Numbered from the stretch's first letter, positions 10,139 to 21,608 are shown. The stretch: DNA of 56,444 bases from Xanthomonas pisi DSM 18956 (GCF_001010415.1 NZ_JPLE01000062.1:1-56444), one strand, 5' to 3'. Numbers and translations: made by a program. The notes: a model not told the origin generated them from the letters alone.

Positions 10139-10228
10139 TCAGCGCAGGCCGGTTTCGCCACGCGCGATCACCAGGCGCTGGATTTCCGAGTCGCCCTTGT
10201 AGATCTCGGTGATTTTGGCATCGCGGAG
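10139..10228 (-). pseudogene. Duplicated 3' tail of acyl-CoA dehydrogenase
   Basis: The last 29 codons of the neighbouring dehydrogenase are repeated here with their stop codon. The relic reads DAKITEIYKGDSEIQRLVIA, while the intact gene reads DAKITEIYEGTSEIQRLVIA. The catalytic glutamate codon (the E of YEGT) is lysine in the copy, consistent with decay after duplication. It has no start codon of its own. Confidence 0.85.
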
Positions 10229-10230
10229 AG

Positions 10231-10268
10231 CGCTCCAGCGTTGCCGCGCTCGCGGCAGCGCTGGAGCG
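10231..10268 (-). terminator. 18-bp hairpin downstream of acyl-CoA dehydrogenase
   Basis: The arm CGCTCCAGCGTTGCCGCG (10231-10248) is complementary to 10251-10268 except for one G-U pair, with a two-base loop. It starts ten bases after the stop codon of the dehydrogenase gene. There is no T-tract on the minus strand, so transcript-end protection is as likely as intrinsic termination. The hairpin sits on the junction of the tandem duplication. Confidence 0.5.
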
Positions 10269-10278
10269 CGGACCGACC

Positions 10279-11427
10279 TCAGCGCAGACCGGTCTCGCCA
10301 CGCGCGATCACCAGGCGCTGGATTTCCGAGGTGCCCTCGTAGATCTCGGTGATCTTGGCATCGCGAAAGTAACGCTCCAGCGGCATTTCCTTCGAATAGC
10401 CCATGCCGCCGTGGATCTGTACCGCCTGGTGGGTGATCCACATCGCCGCTTCCGATGCGGTGAGCTTGGCGACCGCCGCTTCGGTACCAAACTTCTTGCC
10501 CTGCCCCTTGAGCCAGGCCGCGCGCAGCGTCAACAACAACGCCGCATCCAGCTTGCATTTCATGTCGGCGATCTTGGCCTGGGTCATCTGGAACGTGCCG
10601 ATGGCAGCGCCGAAGGCCTTGCGCTCCTTGACGTAGGCAAGCGTGGCTTCATACGCGGCGCGCGCGATGCCCACTGCCTGCGAGGCAATGCCGATCCGCC
10701 CGGCATCGAGCACGCTCATCGCGGTCTTGAAACCTTCGCCTTCCACGCCCAACACGTCGTCGGCCTGTGCAACGTAATCGGCGAACTCGATCTCGCAGGT
10801 GGCCGAGGCGCGAATGCCCAGCTTGGGCTCGGTCTTGCCGCGATGAAAACCCGGCTTGTCGGTGTCGACCATGAAGGCGGTGATGCCACGCGAGCCCTTG
10901 TCCGGCTCGGTCACCGCAAACAGCACGATGTACCTGGCCACCGGGCCGGAGGTGATCCAGCTCTTCTTGCCGTTGATGACGAAGCTGCCGTCGGCCTGCT
11001 TGACCGCGCGGCAGCGCATCGCCGATGCATCCGAGCCGGACTGCGGCTCGGTCAGCGCAAATGCGCCGATGTGCGTGCCTTCGGCGATCGCGCGCACGTA
11101 CAGCTGCTTCTGCGCCTCGGTGCCGTTCTTCAGGATGCCGGTGCAGAACAGCGAGTTGTTGACGGACATGATGGTGGAGTGCGCGCCATCGCCGGCCGCA
11201 ATCTCGATCATCGCCAGCGCGTAGCTGATCGGATCCATGCCGGCACCGCCGTACTCGGACGGCACCTCGATGCCCATCAGGCCGTTTTCGCCCAGCAACT
11301 GGATGTTTTCCAACGGGAACTCGCCGCTGCGGTCGAATTGCTCGGCGCTGGGGGCGATCTTTTCCTGGGCGATCCGGCGGGCCACGTCCTGGATCATCAG
11401 TTGTTCTTCGGTAAAGCTGAAATCCAC
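10279..11427 (-). CDS. Acyl-CoA dehydrogenase
   Basis: FAD-dependent enzyme that introduces a trans double bond into an acyl-CoA, passing electrons to ETF. It is a 382-residue single-domain ACAD of short or branched-chain type. It starts DFSFTEEQLMIQDVARR, shows the FAD/substrate segments FALTEPQSGSDA and WITSG, and ends with MGYSKEMPLERYFRDAKI and the catalytic glutamate in YEGTSEIQR. The start is GTG at 11427 because a strong GGAGGGG lies just upstream and the protein begins at the family's usual N-terminus. The next ATG is ten codons inside. Substrate chain length cannot be read from sequence. It is divergent from the methionine regulator. Confidence 0.93.
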   Translation of the reverse strand: MDFSFTEEQLMIQDVARRIAQEKIAPSAEQFDRSGEFPLENIQLLGENGLMGIEVPSEYGGAGMDPISYALAMIEIAAGDGAHSTIMSVNNSLFCTGILKNGTEAQKQLYVRAIAEGTHIGAFALTEPQSGSDASAMRCRAVKQADGSFVINGKKSWITSGPVARYIVLFAVTEPDKGSRGITAFMVDTDKPGFHRGKTEPKLGIRASATCEIEFADYVAQADDVLGVEGEGFKTAMSVLDAGRIGIASQAVGIARAAYEATLAYVKERKAFGAAIGTFQMTQAKIADMKCKLDAALLLTLRAAWLKGQGKKFGTEAAVAKLTASEAAMWITHQAVQIHGGMGYSKEMPLERYFRDAKITEIYEGTSEIQRLVIARGETGLR

Positions 11428-11519
11428 GTTCGACCCCTCCCGGGTATTGACTGAGCGGCCATTGTAGCCCCAACCATTCGCATGCGTATGTAGTTGACCC
11501 GCCACCCCTCCGGGCCGAA

Positions 11520-11549
11520 AATATCTCCATATCGCGATATAGAGATATT
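11520..11549. promoter_or_regulatory. 30-bp palindromic operator before regulator gene
   Basis: The arms AATATCTC-ATATCG and CGATAT-GAGATATT form a 30-bp palindrome with a single mismatch per arm, ending one base before the ATG of the ArsR/methyltransferase gene. A symmetric site over the ribosome-binding region is what an autoregulated dimeric repressor would use. It could serve the whole metH operon. Confidence 0.75.
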
Positions 11550-11550
11550 C

Positions 11551-12546
11551 ATGGATCTGGAAGACTGGTCGGCGCGACTGAAAGTGTTCGCCGATGCCAC
11601 CCGGGTACGCCTGCTGGCGCTGCTGGAACAGGAAGAACTCACCGTGGCCGAGCTGTCGGCCATCACCCGCCTGGCCCAGCCGCGCGTGTCCACCCACCTG
11701 GCCAAACTCAAGGAAGCCGGGCTGGTACGCGATCGCCGCGCCGGCGTGTCGGCCTACTACCGCTTCGACGAAGTGTCGCTGGACCCGGCACAGCGTGCCC
11801 TGTGGCTGGCGCTGAGCACCGGCAGCGACGACCCGTTGTTGCGCCAGGATGCCGAGCGTGTGGCCGCCGTGCTGGCCAACCGCGCCGCCGACCAGAACTG
11901 GGCCGATTCGGTGGCCGGCGACATGGAGCGGCATTACTCCCCGGGGCGCACCTGGGAGGCGCTGGCACGCACCGCCCTGCCCCTGCTGGAAACCGGCGAC
12001 GTGCTCGACATCGCCTCCGGCGACGGCGTACTGGCCGAACTGGTCGCCCCGCACGCCACCCGCTACATCTGCATCGACACCAGCGCGCGCGTGGTTGCCG
12101 CTGCCAGCGAGCGCCTGCGCAAGCTGCGCAACGTGGAAGTCCGCGAAGGCGACATGCATGCACTGCCCTTTCCCGATGGCAGCTTCGACCTGGTGGTGCT
12201 GATGCACGCGCTCACCTATGCCGCAAGACCGGCGCAAGCGGTGGCCGAATCTGCACGTGTGTTGCGCCCGGGCGGCCGCCTGCTGCTGTGCAGCCTGGCC
12301 AAGCACGAACACCGCGCGGCCGTGCATGCCTATGGCCACGTCAATCTGGGATTTGCCGCCAAGGAATTGCGCAAGTTCGTCGAGAAAGCCGGGCTGGATG
12401 TCTCCAGCCTGGAGACGGTGACGCGTGAGAAACGCCCACCCCATTTCGAGGTGATCTCGCTGATTGCGATGAAGCCGGGAATGGGGAATCGGGATTCGGG
12501 ATCGATTGAAGGCAAGAGCACTGCACCACGGAGACTCGCACCATGA
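11551..12546 (+). CDS. ArsR-family regulator fused to SAM methyltransferase (SahR-like)
   Basis: Predicted methionine-cycle regulator of 331 residues. Residues 1-95 are an ArsR winged helix (recognition region [19 protein letters not shown]). About 140-310 is a class I methyltransferase fold with motif [14 protein letters not shown] and the later segment [12 protein letters not shown]. This architecture matches SahR, a known S-adenosylhomocysteine-responsive repressor of methionine-cycle genes in Proteobacteria, and metH follows directly with an ATGA overlap. The last about 18 residues are encoded by a GGGAATCGGGATTCGGGA repeat, so the natural C-terminus was extended by a repeat. The ATG at 11551 directly follows the palindrome. 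That the ligand is SAH is inference. Confidence 0.85.
   Translation: MDLEDWSARLKVFADATRVRLLALLEQEELTVAELSAITRLAQPRVSTHLAKLKEAGLVRDRRAGVSAYYRFDEVSLDPAQRALWLALSTGSDDPLLRQDAERVAAVLANRAADQNWADSVAGDMERHYSPGRTWEALARTALPLLETGDVLDIASGDGVLAELVAPHATRYICIDTSARVVAAASERLRKLRNVEVREGDMHALPFPDGSFDLVVLMHALTYAARPAQAVAESARVLRPGGRLLLCSLAKHEHRAAVHAYGHVNLGFAAKELRKFVEKAGLDVSSLETVTREKRPPHFEVISLIAMKPGMGNRDSGSIEGKSTAPRRLAP
12476..12508 (+). repeat. GGGAATCGGGATTCGGGA repeat arm in coding sequence
   Basis: A single arm of the dispersed GGGATTCGGG family overlaps the 3' end of the ArsR-methyltransferase gene and supplies its last codons. I see no complementary arm within 100 bp. Confidence 0.6.
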
Positions 12547-13673
12547 CGCCTGCACAGCCCCACTCCCCACGTTCCTTCTCGCTGCCCTGGCTGCACCCGG
12601 AGCGCGCCGACAAACTCAGCGCGGCGCTGCGCGAACGCATCCTCATCATCGATGGTGCGATGGGCACCATGATCCAGCGCCACGATCTGCAGGAAACCGA
12701 CTACCGCGGCACGCGGTTCGCCGAAGGCTACGACAGCGCGCATGTGCATGGCCCGGGCTGCGATCACGCACACACGCCAGAAGGCCACGACCTGAAGGGC
12801 AATAACGATCTGCTGTTGCTAACCCGCCCGGAGATCATTGCCGGTATCCACCGCGCCTACCTGGATGCCGGTGCCGACCTGCTGGAAACCAATACGTTCA
12901 ACGCCACCTCGGTGAGCCAGGCCGACTATCACCTCGAGCACGTGGTGTACGAATTGAACAAGGCCGGCGCGCAGGTCGCGCGCGAATGCTGCGATGCCGT
13001 CGAAGCGCTGACGCCGCACAAACCGCGCTTCGTGATCGGCGTGCTCGGCCCCACCAGCCGCACCGCGTCGATCAGTCCGGACGTCAACGACCCCGGCTAC
13101 CGCAACACCAGTTTCGATGCGCTGCGCGAGACCTACCGCGAGGCCGTCGAAGGCTTGATCGACGGCGGTGCCGACACGCTGATGGTGGAGACCATCTTCG
13201 ACACGCTCAATGCCAAGGCCGCGCTGTACGCGATCGAAGAGGTCTTCGAAGCGCGCGGCGGGCGCTTGCCGGTGATGGTCTCCGGCACCATTACCGATGC
13301 GTCCGGTCGCACGCTGTCCGGGCAGACTGCCGAAGCCTTCTACGCCTCGGTCGCACATGGTCGCCCCCTCTCGGTGGGTTTGAATTGCGCACTGGGCGCC
13401 AAGGATCTACGCCCGCATGTGGAAACGCTGGCACAGATTGCCGACGCTTACGTCAGCGCGCATCCGAATGCCGGCCTGCCGAATGCGTTTGGCGAGTACG
13501 ACGAAACGCCGGAGGAAATGGCCGAGACCTTGCGCGAATTTGCCCAGTCCGGCTTGCTGAATCTGGTTGGCGGCTGCTGCGGCACATCGCCGGACCACAT
13601 CCGCGCAATTGCAGAGGCGGTAGCGGGCCTACCGCCGCGACAGTTGCCGGGTGCGCAAGAGCTGGCGGCGTGA
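12543..13673 (+). CDS. metH: Methionine synthase, homocysteine-binding half
   Basis: N-terminal homocysteine S-methyltransferase module of cobalamin-dependent methionine synthase, encoded as a separate 376-residue protein. The zinc ligands that bind homocysteine thiolate are visible: C282 in LNCALG and C345/C346 in [11 protein letters not shown], with the same 63-residue spacing as in E. coli MetH. Residues 63-82 carry an extra His/Cys-rich loop ([16 protein letters not shown]) not found in E. coli. It overlaps the regulator stop codon by ATGA, so the two are translationally coupled. The cobalamin, folate and activation domains are encoded by the next gene. Confidence 0.93.
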   Translation: MTPAQPHSPRSFSLPWLHPERADKLSAALRERILIIDGAMGTMIQRHDLQETDYRGTRFAEGYDSAHVHGPGCDHAHTPEGHDLKGNNDLLLLTRPEIIAGIHRAYLDAGADLLETNTFNATSVSQADYHLEHVVYELNKAGAQVARECCDAVEALTPHKPRFVIGVLGPTSRTASISPDVNDPGYRNTSFDALRETYREAVEGLIDGGADTLMVETIFDTLNAKAALYAIEEVFEARGGRLPVMVSGTITDASGRTLSGQTAEAFYASVAHGRPLSVGLNCALGAKDLRPHVETLAQIADAYVSAHPNAGLPNAFGEYDETPEEMAETLREFAQSGLLNLVGGCCGTSPDHIRAIAEAVAGLPPRQLPGAQELAA

Positions 13674-13684
13674 TGCAGCACGTG

Positions 13685-13927
13685 GGCCCTCATCCGGCGC
13701 TGCGCGCCACCTTCTCCCGCACGCGGGAGAAGGACAGCACGTTGCTCGGCACGTGGACGAAAGCCGCCTTCTCCCGCACGCGGGAGAAGGACAGCACGTT
13801 GCGCGGCGCGTGGACAAAAACTCCCTTCTCCCGCGCACGGGAGAAAGACGACACGTTGCGCGGCGCGTGGACAAAAACTCCCTTCTCCCGCGCGCGGGAG
13901 AAGGTGCCCGAAGGGCGGATGAGGGCC
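13685..13927. repeat. Four 57-bp units with palindromes, inverted-repeat ends
   Basis: Four copies of a 24-bp palindrome (CCTTCTCCCGC / GCGGGAGAAGG) start at 13710, 13767, 13824 and 13881, exactly 57 bp apart. The 33-bp segments between them are also related (ACAGCACGTTGCGCGGCGCG then GGACAAAAACTCC). The array is framed by GGCCCTCATCCG at 13685-13696 and its complement CGGATGAGGGCC at 13916-13927. It fills the gap between the two metH genes. It resembles REP/BIME-type elements, and I see no RAYT transposase in the window. Confidence 0.85.
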
Positions 13928-14010
13928 ATCTCGATCCGCACCCGGCCGACCGCCACCCGTCAGCGCCTCGCCTGGACATTCGCCACGTCCGACGCCCACA
14001 AGAGCATCGC

Positions 14011-16764
<2,754 letters not shown>

Positions 16765-16800
16765 CACAGGGCCAGCCTCTGCGCATGCGCCCGCCAACCA

Positions 16801-16872
16801 ACGTAGGAGCGCACCTGGGCGCGACGAGGCTTTACCGATAACGCCCTGTCGCGCCCGGGTGCGCTCCTACGT
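16801..16872. terminator. Inverted repeat between convergent genes
   Basis: The 25-bp arms ACGTAGGAGCGCACCTGGGC-GCGAC and its complement (one mismatch, 16848-16872) enclose a 22-nt loop. It lies between the convergent ends of metH and the AGE isomerase gene. The same element occurs at 32184-32248, also between convergent genes, so a bidirectional terminator role is plausible. Confidence 0.6.
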
Positions 16873-16918
16873 CACGGCGCGGCCGCACATAGACGGCCAC
16901 GCCGTGTCACCTCCAGCA

Positions 16919-18124
16919 TCACGCCGCCGGTCGCAACACGTTCAACACTTCGTAACACGCGCCCATGGTGTGGTAATCGGTCTTGCCGGCCGGGCTCTTC
17001 TCATCGCTGTACTTGCGGTTATCCGCATCCAGAATGCGGTACCACGCACCGTAGCGGTGGTCGACCATGTGCTTCCAGGAGTAATCCCACAGCTTGTCGT
17101 ACCACTGCCAATAGCGCGCATCGCCACTGCGCTGTGCCAACAAGGCCGCTGCAGCCAACGATTCGGCCTGCACCCAGAAATACTTGTCGTCGTCGCACAC
17201 CTGGCCATCGGGCGCGAAGCCGTAATACAGCCCGCCGCGCTGCGCATCCCAGGAGCGCTCCACCGCAACATCGAACAGATGCTGCGCAGTCGGCAACAGC
17301 CAGTCCGTGGGTGCATAACGATCCAGCAGCATCAGCAGCTTGGCCCACTCGGTCTGATGACCCGGCTGGAAGCCCCAGGGGCGGAACAGGTGCTTGGGAT
17401 TATCGCGGTTGTAGTCCCAGTCGATGTTCCACTGCGGGTCGTAGTGCTCCCACACCAGACCATCTGCCTTGGCCGCCTGGCGTCGGGTCATGGTGTCGGC
17501 CAGCTGCAGCGCACGATCAAGATAGCGCTGCTCGCCGCTGGCCTCGTAGGCCGCGATCATCGCCTCGCACATATGCATGTTGGCGTTCTGGCCACGATAG
17601 CGGGTGAAGTTGAACTGCGCATCGGCCTCATCGCGATACAGGCCGAATTCCGCTTCCCAGAAGTACTTTTCCAGTAACTGCCAGGTTTCATCCATCCACG
17701 CACGCGCTTCGGTAATGCCGGCTTTCAGGCCGCACGAATACGCCAGCAGTACGAACGCCACGCCATAGCAGTGGTTCATGTCGTCTTCGACCACGCCATC
17801 GCGCAGCGTCCACGCATAGCCACCGGTGGCGGCATTGCGATGCATGTTGCGCAGATATTCCAGGCCGTGGCGCACCGCCTGCAGATACTCGGCGTTGCCG
17901 AATTCGCGGTACGCCATCGCATAGTTGAAGACGAAGCGCGTGCTGCTCACCAGATGCCGGTGGCCGGCATCGTAGATGTTGCCGTCATCCTTGAAATACT
18001 GGAAGAAGCCACCCGCCGGGTCGATCGCGCGCGGGTGGTAGAACGCCATCGTGTCGGCAATATGCTGGCGCAACACATCGGCCGAGCGGAAATCGGGGGC
18101 GGGAGATGCGGGCAACGGGCTCAT
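16919..18124 (-). CDS. AGE-family sugar epimerase/isomerase (probable mannose isomerase)
   Basis: N-acylglucosamine 2-epimerase-fold enzyme of 401 residues. Conserved (alpha/alpha)6-barrel signatures include GHRHLVSSTRFVFNYA, RGQNANMHMCEAM and FQPGHQTEWAKLL, with histidines in the expected catalytic positions. Its place directly after a fructokinase and a sugar permease suggests interconversion of mannose and fructose, as in characterised bacterial mannose isomerases. N-acylglucosamine or cellobiose epimerisation is less likely from context. It overlaps the kinase stop codon by ATGA and is the last gene of the operon. Confidence 0.88.
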   Translation of the reverse strand: MSPLPASPAPDFRSADVLRQHIADTMAFYHPRAIDPAGGFFQYFKDDGNIYDAGHRHLVSSTRFVFNYAMAYREFGNAEYLQAVRHGLEYLRNMHRNAATGGYAWTLRDGVVEDDMNHCYGVAFVLLAYSCGLKAGITEARAWMDETWQLLEKYFWEAEFGLYRDEADAQFNFTRYRGQNANMHMCEAMIAAYEASGEQRYLDRALQLADTMTRRQAAKADGLVWEHYDPQWNIDWDYNRDNPKHLFRPWGFQPGHQTEWAKLLMLLDRYAPTDWLLPTAQHLFDVAVERSWDAQRGGLYYGFAPDGQVCDDDKYFWVQAESLAAAALLAQRSGDARYWQWYDKLWDYSWKHMVDHRYGAWYRILDADNRKYSDEKSPAGKTDYHTMGACYEVLNVLRPAA

Positions 18125-19107
18125 GCTTGTTCCTGGATCAGAGAATGGACTTCATCGAGGCTGGGCATCGCGGCGAACGCGCCCTTGCGTGTCACTGCCA
18201 GCGCACCGACTGCGGCGGCAAAACGAATCACCTGCGTCATCGCCGCAGCATCGCCGCACAGCTGTTCAAGCGTATTCGCACGTGCGGCCAGCTGATACAG
18301 CAGACCGCCAACGAAGGCATCGCCAGCGGCGGTGCTGTCGCGCACCTGCACCGTGAAGGCCGTCACCTGCCCCGTGTCGATGCGGGTCTGCCAATGCACC
18401 GGGCCGCCGCCATCGGTGACCAGCAGCCAGCGCGCGTTGCCCTGCCACAGCTTCTGCGTCACCGCGCTGGCGTCGCTGTGCAAGGTACCGGCCAGATACT
18501 CCAGCTCCTCGCGCGAGAGCTTGACCACGTCGGCCAGCGCCAGCGCTTCCCACAGCAACGGAGCCGGGTCCACCTCCTGCGGCCACAGCATCGGGCGCAG
18601 GTTCAGATCGAGGCTGACGATGGCGCCGTCGGCACGCGCACGGCGCATGCCGTCCAGCGTGCACTGCGCGATGGCAGGCTCGGTCATGCTGTTGGAACAC
18701 ACATGCAGCACGGCAGCTTGCGTGAATCCGTCTGCGGCGAAATGTTCTGGACGGAACAACAGGTCCGCTGCCGGCGGGCGGTAGAAGCTGAAACTGCGCT
18801 CGCCCGCCTCGTCCAATGCGACGAAGGCAAGCGCGGTCTTGGCCTGATCGGTCCGCACGATGCCATCGGTGATCACCCCGGCCTGCTGCAGGCTCTGCAG
18901 CAGGAAGTCGCCGAACATGTCGCGCCCGAGCATGCCGACAAAATGCGCGGCGCCGCCGAGCTTTGCCACCGCAACCGCAACATTGGCCGGCGCACCACCG
19001 GCATATTGCGCAAAGGTGCGCGCGTCATCGGTGCTGGCCTGCGGCAAGGCCAGCATGTCGATCAAGGCTTCACCGAAACAGACCACCTGGTTCTTGGCAG
19101 CATTCAT
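18121..19107 (-). CDS. PfkB-family fructokinase
   Basis: Ribokinase/PfkB-family sugar kinase of 328 residues, expected to phosphorylate fructose with ATP. It has the N-terminal CFGEALIDM, the first PfkB signature region GGAPANVAVAVAKLGG, and the C-terminal DSTAAGDAFVGGLLY containing the anion hole and catalytic aspartate. The start MNAAKN at 19107 has GGAGG upstream and overlaps the transporter stop by ATGA. It forms a pathway with the adjacent isomerase: the imported hexose becomes fructose, then fructose 6-phosphate. Confidence 0.9.
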   Translation of the reverse strand: MNAAKNQVVCFGEALIDMLALPQASTDDARTFAQYAGGAPANVAVAVAKLGGAAHFVGMLGRDMFGDFLLQSLQQAGVITDGIVRTDQAKTALAFVALDEAGERSFSFYRPPAADLLFRPEHFAADGFTQAAVLHVCSNSMTEPAIAQCTLDGMRRARADGAIVSLDLNLRPMLWPQEVDPAPLLWEALALADVVKLSREELEYLAGTLHSDASAVTQKLWQGNARWLLVTDGGGPVHWQTRIDTGQVTAFTVQVRDSTAAGDAFVGGLLYQLAARANTLEQLCGDAAAMTQVIRFAAAVGALAVTRKGAFAAMPSLDEVHSLIQEQA

Positions 19108-20414
19108 GCGCGCGCCTCCGCCAGTACGCCACGCAGGCGCGAACCCCAGATGCCGTAGAACACGATGTACAGGTAGCACACCAACGGCAGCACGAACGAC
19201 TCATGCAGGCCCATGTGATCTGCCAGCAAGCCCTGCAGATACGGCACGATCGCGCCGCCCACAATCGCCATGATCAACAGGCTGGACGCGCGCCCGGTCA
19301 ACGGGCCAAGACGCTCGATGCCCAGGGTAAAAATGGTTGGGAACATGATCGAGTTGAACAGGCCGATCGCCACCAGCGCATACACCGCCAGCATGCCGCC
19401 GCTGGCCATGGTCAGGCCCAGCAGCACGGCGTTGATACCCGCGAACACCGACAACAGCACGCGTGGCGACAGCTTGGCCAGCAGCGCCGAACCGATGAAG
19501 CGGCCGATCATCGCCAGCGTCCAGTACGCCGATACGTACTTGGTCGCCTCACGCTCGGTGAACCCGCCGATCTCCGGCAAGGAGAAGTAATTGACCATCA
19601 GGCTGCCGATCGCGACTTCCGCGCCGACATAGAAGAAGATCGCCAGCACACCGAAGCGCACATGCGGGTGGCGCAGCGCATCCAGCAGCGAATGCTTGCT
19701 CTCCTCCTTTTGCGCACCGGCATCGGTCAATGCCGGTAGACGGAACAGGAACACGAAGATCGCCAACAGGAACAGCACCACGCCCAGCCCGATGTAGGGG
19801 CCTTGCACGGCCTGGGCTTCCTGCACGCGATAGGCCAGCTGCTCGGCTTCCGGCAAGGCCTTGAGCTGGTCGCCACTCATCACCGTGTTGGACAGGATCA
19901 ACCAGCCACCCAGCAACGGCGCGATCGCAGTACCCAGAGAGTTGAGCGCCTGCGCCAGGGTCAGGCGGCTGGAGGCACTGCGCTCCGGGCCCAGCAACGC
20001 CACATAGGGATTTGCCGCCACCTGCAGGATGGTGATGCCGGTGGCGAGCACGAACAGCGCGCCCAGGAATGCGCCATACACGCGCAGTTCCGCCGCCGGC
20101 CAGAAGCCCAGCGCACCGACTGCCGCCACTGCAAGCCCGGCCACGATGCCCTGCTTGTAACCCAGGCGATTGACCAGCCAGCCCGCCGGTAGCGACATCA
20201 GGAAGTACGCACCGAAGAAGGTGAACTGCACCAGCATCGCCTGCGCGAAGTTGAGCTCGAACACCGCCTTCAGATGCGGAATCAGGATGTCGTTGAGGCA
20301 GGTGAGAAAGCCCCACATGAAAAAGATCGTGGTCACCACCGACAACGCGACGCCGTTGTTGACGGGCGCCTTGTTGCCGCTTGGCACAGTGGATTGCGTG
20401 GAAAGGGAAACCAT
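19104..20414 (-). CDS. Sugar MFS transporter, FucP type
   Basis: Twelve-helix major facilitator of 436 residues in the FucP/glucose-mannose:H+ symporter group. Visible features are FFMWGFLTCLNDILIPHLK in helix 1, the QFTFFGAYFLMSLPAGWL segment, and LQVAANPYVALLGPE, typical of this subfamily. It is likely to import mannose and/or fructose for the two downstream enzymes. MVSLSTQ at 20414 is the most reasonable start, with only 13 bp to the upstream regulator stop codon, so it is probably cotranscribed with the LacI gene. Confidence 0.9.
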   Translation of the reverse strand: MVSLSTQSTVPSGNKAPVNNGVALSVVTTIFFMWGFLTCLNDILIPHLKAVFELNFAQAMLVQFTFFGAYFLMSLPAGWLVNRLGYKQGIVAGLAVAAVGALGFWPAAELRVYGAFLGALFVLATGITILQVAANPYVALLGPERSASSRLTLAQALNSLGTAIAPLLGGWLILSNTVMSGDQLKALPEAEQLAYRVQEAQAVQGPYIGLGVVLFLLAIFVFLFRLPALTDAGAQKEESKHSLLDALRHPHVRFGVLAIFFYVGAEVAIGSLMVNYFSLPEIGGFTEREATKYVSAYWTLAMIGRFIGSALLAKLSPRVLLSVFAGINAVLLGLTMASGGMLAVYALVAIGLFNSIMFPTIFTLGIERLGPLTGRASSLLIMAIVGGAIVPYLQGLLADHMGLHESFVLPLVCYLYIVFYGIWGSRLRGVLAEARA

Positions 20415-20427
20415 AGGAGTTGCCTGG

Positions 20428-21579
20428 TCAGCGGCCTGAGGCCTTGGTGGGGGAATGGACGGGGGAATCGCTTGCGGGATGGTGCGAAGAAGACAGGCGC
20501 GGGGGTGCGCATGCACTGCTCGCGCGGACCTGGAGCGCAACTGCCGCGGTCAGCCGTTGCGAGGCCAGGTCCGGGCTGCCGATGCGCTGCAGCACCAGCT
20601 GCGCAGCTTGCTGGCCGCGCGCGCGCGGATCGGCAGCCAGCGTGGTCAGTGCCGGAGTAAACAAGGCCGCTTCGGCAATGTCGTCGAAGCCGGTCACTGC
20701 GAAATCGCGGCCCGGCACGCTGCCGTGCATCGCCAGTGCGGCCATCAGGCCGAGCGCAACGCTGTCGTTGTAGCAAACCGCCGCAGTCGCAGCGTGGTCG
20801 GGGTTGTCGAGCATGCGCGTACCGCACAGTGCGGCATCCTGCCGATTGGGTGCCGACTGGACGTACTGCACCGCCAGGCCCGCAGCGGACATCGCGCGCG
20901 CATAGCCGGCTCGACGCTGCCGGCACGAGCTGGATTCGGCATGCCCGCCGAAGAACACGACCTGCCGATGGCCTTGTGCAATCAGATGCGAGCAGGCCAG
21001 ATACGCGCCCTGCTCGTTGTCCAGTGCCAACAGGTCCCAACCGGCGCCCTCCACCTCACGGTTGAACAACACCACGTTGCGCTGACGGCCGAGCACCTGC
21101 GCCAGGGCCTGCGCCTGGCTGCCCTCGGCGGGCGACAGGATGATCCCGGCCGGTGTGTGTTCCATCAGCGAGGTCAGCACCGCCTGCTGACGCTGCGTGG
21201 ACTCGCCAGTACTGCCCAGCAGCGTGACATAGCCGGCTGCGCCCAACGCTTCGTCAACGCCAGCTGCAAACTCTGCGAAGAACGGGTTGGACAGATCGTT
21301 GATGACCAGCGCAATGCTGGATGAGGTCCGCTGGCGCAGATTGGCGGCAGCCCGATTGTAGACGTAATTTTGCCGGTCCAGTTCGGCCTCCACGCGGGCG
21401 CGCGTGCTGGCATGTACCAGCGGGCTGCCGCGCAGCACCAGCGACACGGTCGCGCGCGAGACACCGATCGCGCCTGCGATGTCGCGCAGCGTCACCGCGC
21501 CGCGCCGCGCCAGGCGCCCGTCGCCAGCCTCCGCTGCGGCTGAGGTCTGCTTGGGACGCGTCAAGCGCCGAATCCCCAT
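20428..21579 (-). CDS. LacI-family transcriptional regulator
   Basis: Predicted repressor of the sugar operon that follows it, 383 residues. The helix-turn-helix is VTLRDIAGAIGVSRATVSLVLRG (read in two parts, about residues 29-51). A periplasmic-binding-protein-like ligand domain follows (SIALVINDLSNPFFAEF, AVCYNDSVALGLMAAL, VTGFDDIAEA). The ATG at 21579 (MGIRRLTRPK) is preferred over a TTG at 21624 that would place the start inside an 18-bp palindrome. The C-terminal about 25 residues are Ser/Pro rich. The inducer is presumably a hexose or its phosphate. The 395 bp upstream of the palindrome (21627-22021) contain no gene that I can support. Confidence 0.9.
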   Translation of the reverse strand: MGIRRLTRPKQTSAAAEAGDGRLARRGAVTLRDIAGAIGVSRATVSLVLRGSPLVHASTRARVEAELDRQNYVYNRAAANLRQRTSSSIALVINDLSNPFFAEFAAGVDEALGAAGYVTLLGSTGESTQRQQAVLTSLMEHTPAGIILSPAEGSQAQALAQVLGRQRNVVLFNREVEGAGWDLLALDNEQGAYLACSHLIAQGHRQVVFFGGHAESSSCRQRRAGYARAMSAAGLAVQYVQSAPNRQDAALCGTRMLDNPDHAATAAVCYNDSVALGLMAALAMHGSVPGRDFAVTGFDDIAEAALFTPALTTLAADPRARGQQAAQLVLQRIGSPDLASQRLTAAVALQVRASSACAPPRLSSSHHPASDSPVHSPTKASGR

Positions 21580-21608
21580 GAGTGAAAAACGCGCATGTAG
21601 TGGACTGG

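Larger units (their letters stand above)
10115..10381. repeat. 140-bp-period tandem duplication
   Basis: Two direct copies of about 125 bp (about 10115-10240 and 10255-10381), offset by exactly 140 bp, each cover the 3' end and stop codon of the dehydrogenase plus its downstream flank. Both are bounded by CAGCRCTGGAGYGCG on one side and CGCTCCAGCG on the other, which are inverted with respect to each other. The upstream flank 9890-10114 holds no gene. Confidence 0.8.

Noticed and set aside
11428..12570. Upstream extension of the acyl-CoA dehydrogenase frame (about 380 extra codons).
   Set aside because: It overlaps the regulator gene on the other strand. The GTG at 11427 with GGAGGGG gives the standard family N-terminus.
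13710..13904. CRISPR-like look of regularly spaced palindromic repeats.
   Set aside because: The segments between palindromes are themselves conserved repeats, there are only four units, and there are no cas genes.
13651..14010. The metH C-terminal frame stays open 120 codons upstream through the hairpin array, suggesting a longer protein.
   Set aside because: The added sequence is translated repeat DNA with no family similarity. MSTPRYTRL at 14011 is the natural start.
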